The notes under the pieces: generated by a model
Told to the model about the DNA's origin: nothing
Seen by the model: only the letters and a program-made list of their open reading frames with translations
Databases searched by the model: none
DNA from: JBHIEE01 sp046760445
Lineage (GTDB): Bacteria; Acidobacteriota; Aminicenantia; JdFR-78
DNA length: 36,363 nucleotides
Direction: 5' to 3'
Assembly (NCBI GenBank): GCA_046760445.1
Contig: JBHIEE010000014.1
Span: 1 to 36,363 of the forward strand
In this document: piece after piece, positions 35,134 to 36,363 of the stretch
Position numbering within the stretch: the stretch's first letter is position 1
How the letters are laid out: every line of letters starts with the position of its first letter
Translations under genes and position numbers: made by a program

Positions 35134-35346
35134 ATGCCTATCTATGAATATTTATGTCCAAATTGCAAGGAAAAAGTGGAAATCTTAGCCACAGTTTCCC
35201 AGAAAGAAAAAGGTTTAAAACTTGTCTGTCCCAAATGTGGCAATAAGAAAATGATTCAGGTTTTTGGAGGTTTTGCAATTGGTTCTTCTAAGGGTTCCAG
35301 CAGCGGTCCAATATGCCCTCCTACAGCTGGTCCGGGCTGTTGCTAA
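35134..35346 (+). CDS. FmdB-family zinc-ribbon protein
   Basis: 70 residues from ATG 35134 behind AAGGAGG. Starts MPIYEYLCPNCKEKVEI, the FmdB hallmark, with a second CPKCGNKK. The C-terminal tail is Gly/Ser-rich and ends PICPPTAGPGCC with three more Cys. FmdB proteins are small regulators or metal-binding proteins of unclear role. The Cys-rich tail fits metal handling in this operon. Confidence 0.85.
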   Translation: MPIYEYLCPNCKEKVEILATVSQKEKGLKLVCPKCGNKKMIQVFGGFAIGSSKGSSSGPICPPTAGPGCC

Positions 35347-35389
35347 GAAATTTAGAGAAGGAGAATAAACGAGAGAGAATTTATAAGTA

Positions 35390-35650
35390 ATGGAGATAAG
35401 CTTACAAATAATATTTTATACCAGACCAAATTGTCCTCTTTGTGAGGAAGCAGAAGAACTTCTTGAAGAAATGGAAAATCTTTTTTCTTTTTCCATCAAC
35501 AAAATCGATATCACTGATGATTTGGATATTTATGAAAAGTATAAGCATCAAATCCCAGTCATTGAGATAGGAAATAAATATTATCTTTATGGAAAAATAA
35601 ACAGAAAAGAATTGAAACAAAAAATTCAGGATTATAGAAAAGATGGCTAA
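35390..35650 (+). CDS. Glutaredoxin-like (DUF836) protein
   Basis: 86 residues starting at ATG 35390. A glutaredoxin-type N-terminus IIFYTRPNCPLCEEAEELL carries the CPLC redox pair, followed by the cis-Pro loop HQIPVIEIGNKYYL. Its last 8 nt overlap the start of arsC, so the two are translationally linked. It could be the dedicated electron donor for ArsC, which is inference from gene order. Confidence 0.8.
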   Translation: MEISLQIIFYTRPNCPLCEEAEELLEEMENLFSFSINKIDITDDLDIYEKYKHQIPVIEIGNKYYLYGKINRKELKQKIQDYRKDG

Positions 35651-36038
35651 AAATATTCTTTTTGTCTGCATAGAAAATTCCTGTCGTAGCCAGATGGCTG
35701 AAGCGTTTGCTCGTTTTTACGGGAAAGGAAAAATTGAAGCCTATAGTGCAGGTTCTAAACCAGCGAGCAAAGTTGATGAACTGGCTATTTTGGTAATGAA
35801 AGAACGAGGGATTGACATTTCTCATCAGAAAAGTAAAAGTTTTGATAACCTTCCCGCAGAAAAATTTGATATAGTTGTCTCGATGGGCTGTGGTGAGCAG
35901 TGCCCTTTTGTCCCAGCAAAAATAAGACTTGAGTGGGATATTCCAGATTCTAAAGGAAAATCAATCGACTTTTTCAGAAAAGTCCGAGATGAAATAGAAA
36001 GAAAAATTATCGCTCTTTTACAAAACATATCTCATTAA
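35643..36038 (+). CDS. arsC: Arsenate reductase, thioredoxin-coupled type
   Basis: 131 residues in the low-molecular-weight phosphatase fold. The anion loop is CIENSCR (Cys9-X5-Arg15). The redox pair is Cys83 and Cys87 in MGCGEQCPF. The acid loop is LEWDIPD. It reduces arsenate to arsenite. The four-residue Cys spacing resembles cyanobacterial and archaeal forms rather than the longer S. aureus loop. With a CPLC partner just upstream and a permease in the operon, the cluster can reduce and export. Confidence 0.92.
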   Translation: MAKNILFVCIENSCRSQMAEAFARFYGKGKIEAYSAGSKPASKVDELAILVMKERGIDISHQKSKSFDNLPAEKFDIVVSMGCGEQCPFVPAKIRLEWDIPDSKGKSIDFFRKVRDEIERKIIALLQNISH

Positions 36039-36129
36039 AAACGAAAAAGAACTATTATACAAAAAAACATTCTATAGATTTTTCAAAATTTATTCTATCC
36101 TACAAGGATAGTAAAAATCGAAATATAAA

Positions 36130-36363
36130 ATGCGCATTAGCCAATTTGAATTTAACCTGAGAGAATTAGCAGGTTCAATGGGAGATTTTGGAACTCTTCT
36201 TCCTTTAGCTATTGGCTATATTGCTATCAATGGAATGAACCCAGCGGGTTTTCTGATAATGATGGGATTAGTTAATATTACTACTGGAATAGTTTATAAA
36301 CTACCAATGCCCCTTCAGCCCAAAAAAGCTATAGCTGCAGTAGCTATAGCTCAGAAATGGTCA
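36130..36363 (+). CDS. Sulfate/molybdate transporter (MOT1-like), 5' part
   Basis: 78 codons from ATG 36130 run open to the window edge. FNLRELAGSMGDFGTLLPLAIGYI and INGMNPAGFLIMMGLVNITTGIVYKLPMPLQPKKAIAAVAIA (given as spans) are the characteristic start of MOT1-type molybdate/sulfate transporters. It follows arsC by 91 nt and has no clear ribosome site, so membership in the operon is uncertain. C-terminus not seen. Confidence 0.8.
   Translation, partial: MRISQFEFNLRELAGSMGDFGTLLPLAIGYIAINGMNPAGFLIMMGLVNITTGIVYKLPMPLQPKKAIAAVAIAQKWS

Noticed and set aside
36039..36129. Terminator between arsC and the transporter
   Set aside because: Only an AT-rich stretch with a weak TATCCTACAAGGATA dyad; no convincing hairpin plus T-run.

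Overview
This window is a contiguous stretch of a low-GC bacterial chromosome. It is densely coded, and most intergenic gaps are filled with short palindromic repeats. The housekeeping genes (uvrA, recA, dnaE, guaA, fhs) are clearly bacterial. Predicted secreted proteins, a propeller/GGDEF sensor, a Rieske/cytochrome b complex and a succinate dehydrogenase suggest a respiring, probably diderm, uncultured lineage. The phylum cannot be fixed from the sequence alone.

Layout. 0-3 kb: a secreted TPR protein and a divergently oriented DUF4388/J-domain/TPR fusion. 3-9.3 kb: uvrA on the plus strand converges on a minus-strand thiolase - 3-hydroxybutyryl-CoA dehydrogenase - recA run. 9.5-14 kb: a PadR-type regulator whose frame is broken at an A8 tract, a HAAS/permease-prefix membrane protein, and a 937-residue periplasmic-propeller diguanylate cyclase. 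14-21.6 kb, all minus strand: fhs, an ERCC4-nuclease-domain protein, a UPF0158 protein, a gene split by an in-frame TAG, an SPL-like radical SAM protein joined to a truncated radC, and a HEPN/MNT pair. 21.7-26.3 kb: one tightly overlapping minus-strand operon for succinate dehydrogenase (membrane anchor, sdhA, sdhB) plus Rieske protein, fused cytochrome b and a small membrane protein. 26.7-31.7 kb: guaA-dnaE. 31.9-32.7 kb: a 5'-truncated thiolase and a DUF35 protein. 32.8-36 kb: an ArsR-regulated metal(loid)/thiol operon (permease, frameshifted HMA-like protein, ArsD-like thioredoxin-fold protein, FmdB zinc ribbon, glutaredoxin-like protein, arsenate reductase). The window ends inside a sulfate/molybdate-type transporter.

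Working together: the SDH-bc operon looks like a combined quinone-reducing and quinol-oxidising module. The thiolase/dehydrogenase pair handles acetoacetyl-CoA and 3-hydroxybutyryl-CoA, and fhs feeds one-carbon metabolism. The terminal operon looks like arsenate reduction coupled to export.

Two themes deserve a second look. (1) Five genes are interrupted or truncated: PadR by frameshift, the HMA-like gene by frameshift, a TPR-containing gene by amber, radC by truncation, and the thiolase by truncation. This means either real gene decay or assembly error. (2) Several families of small palindromic elements are present. One carries the remnant of a four-helix-bundle (S23/IVP-like) gene. Another has inserted exactly 21 nt, in frame, into the propeller of the diguanylate cyclase.
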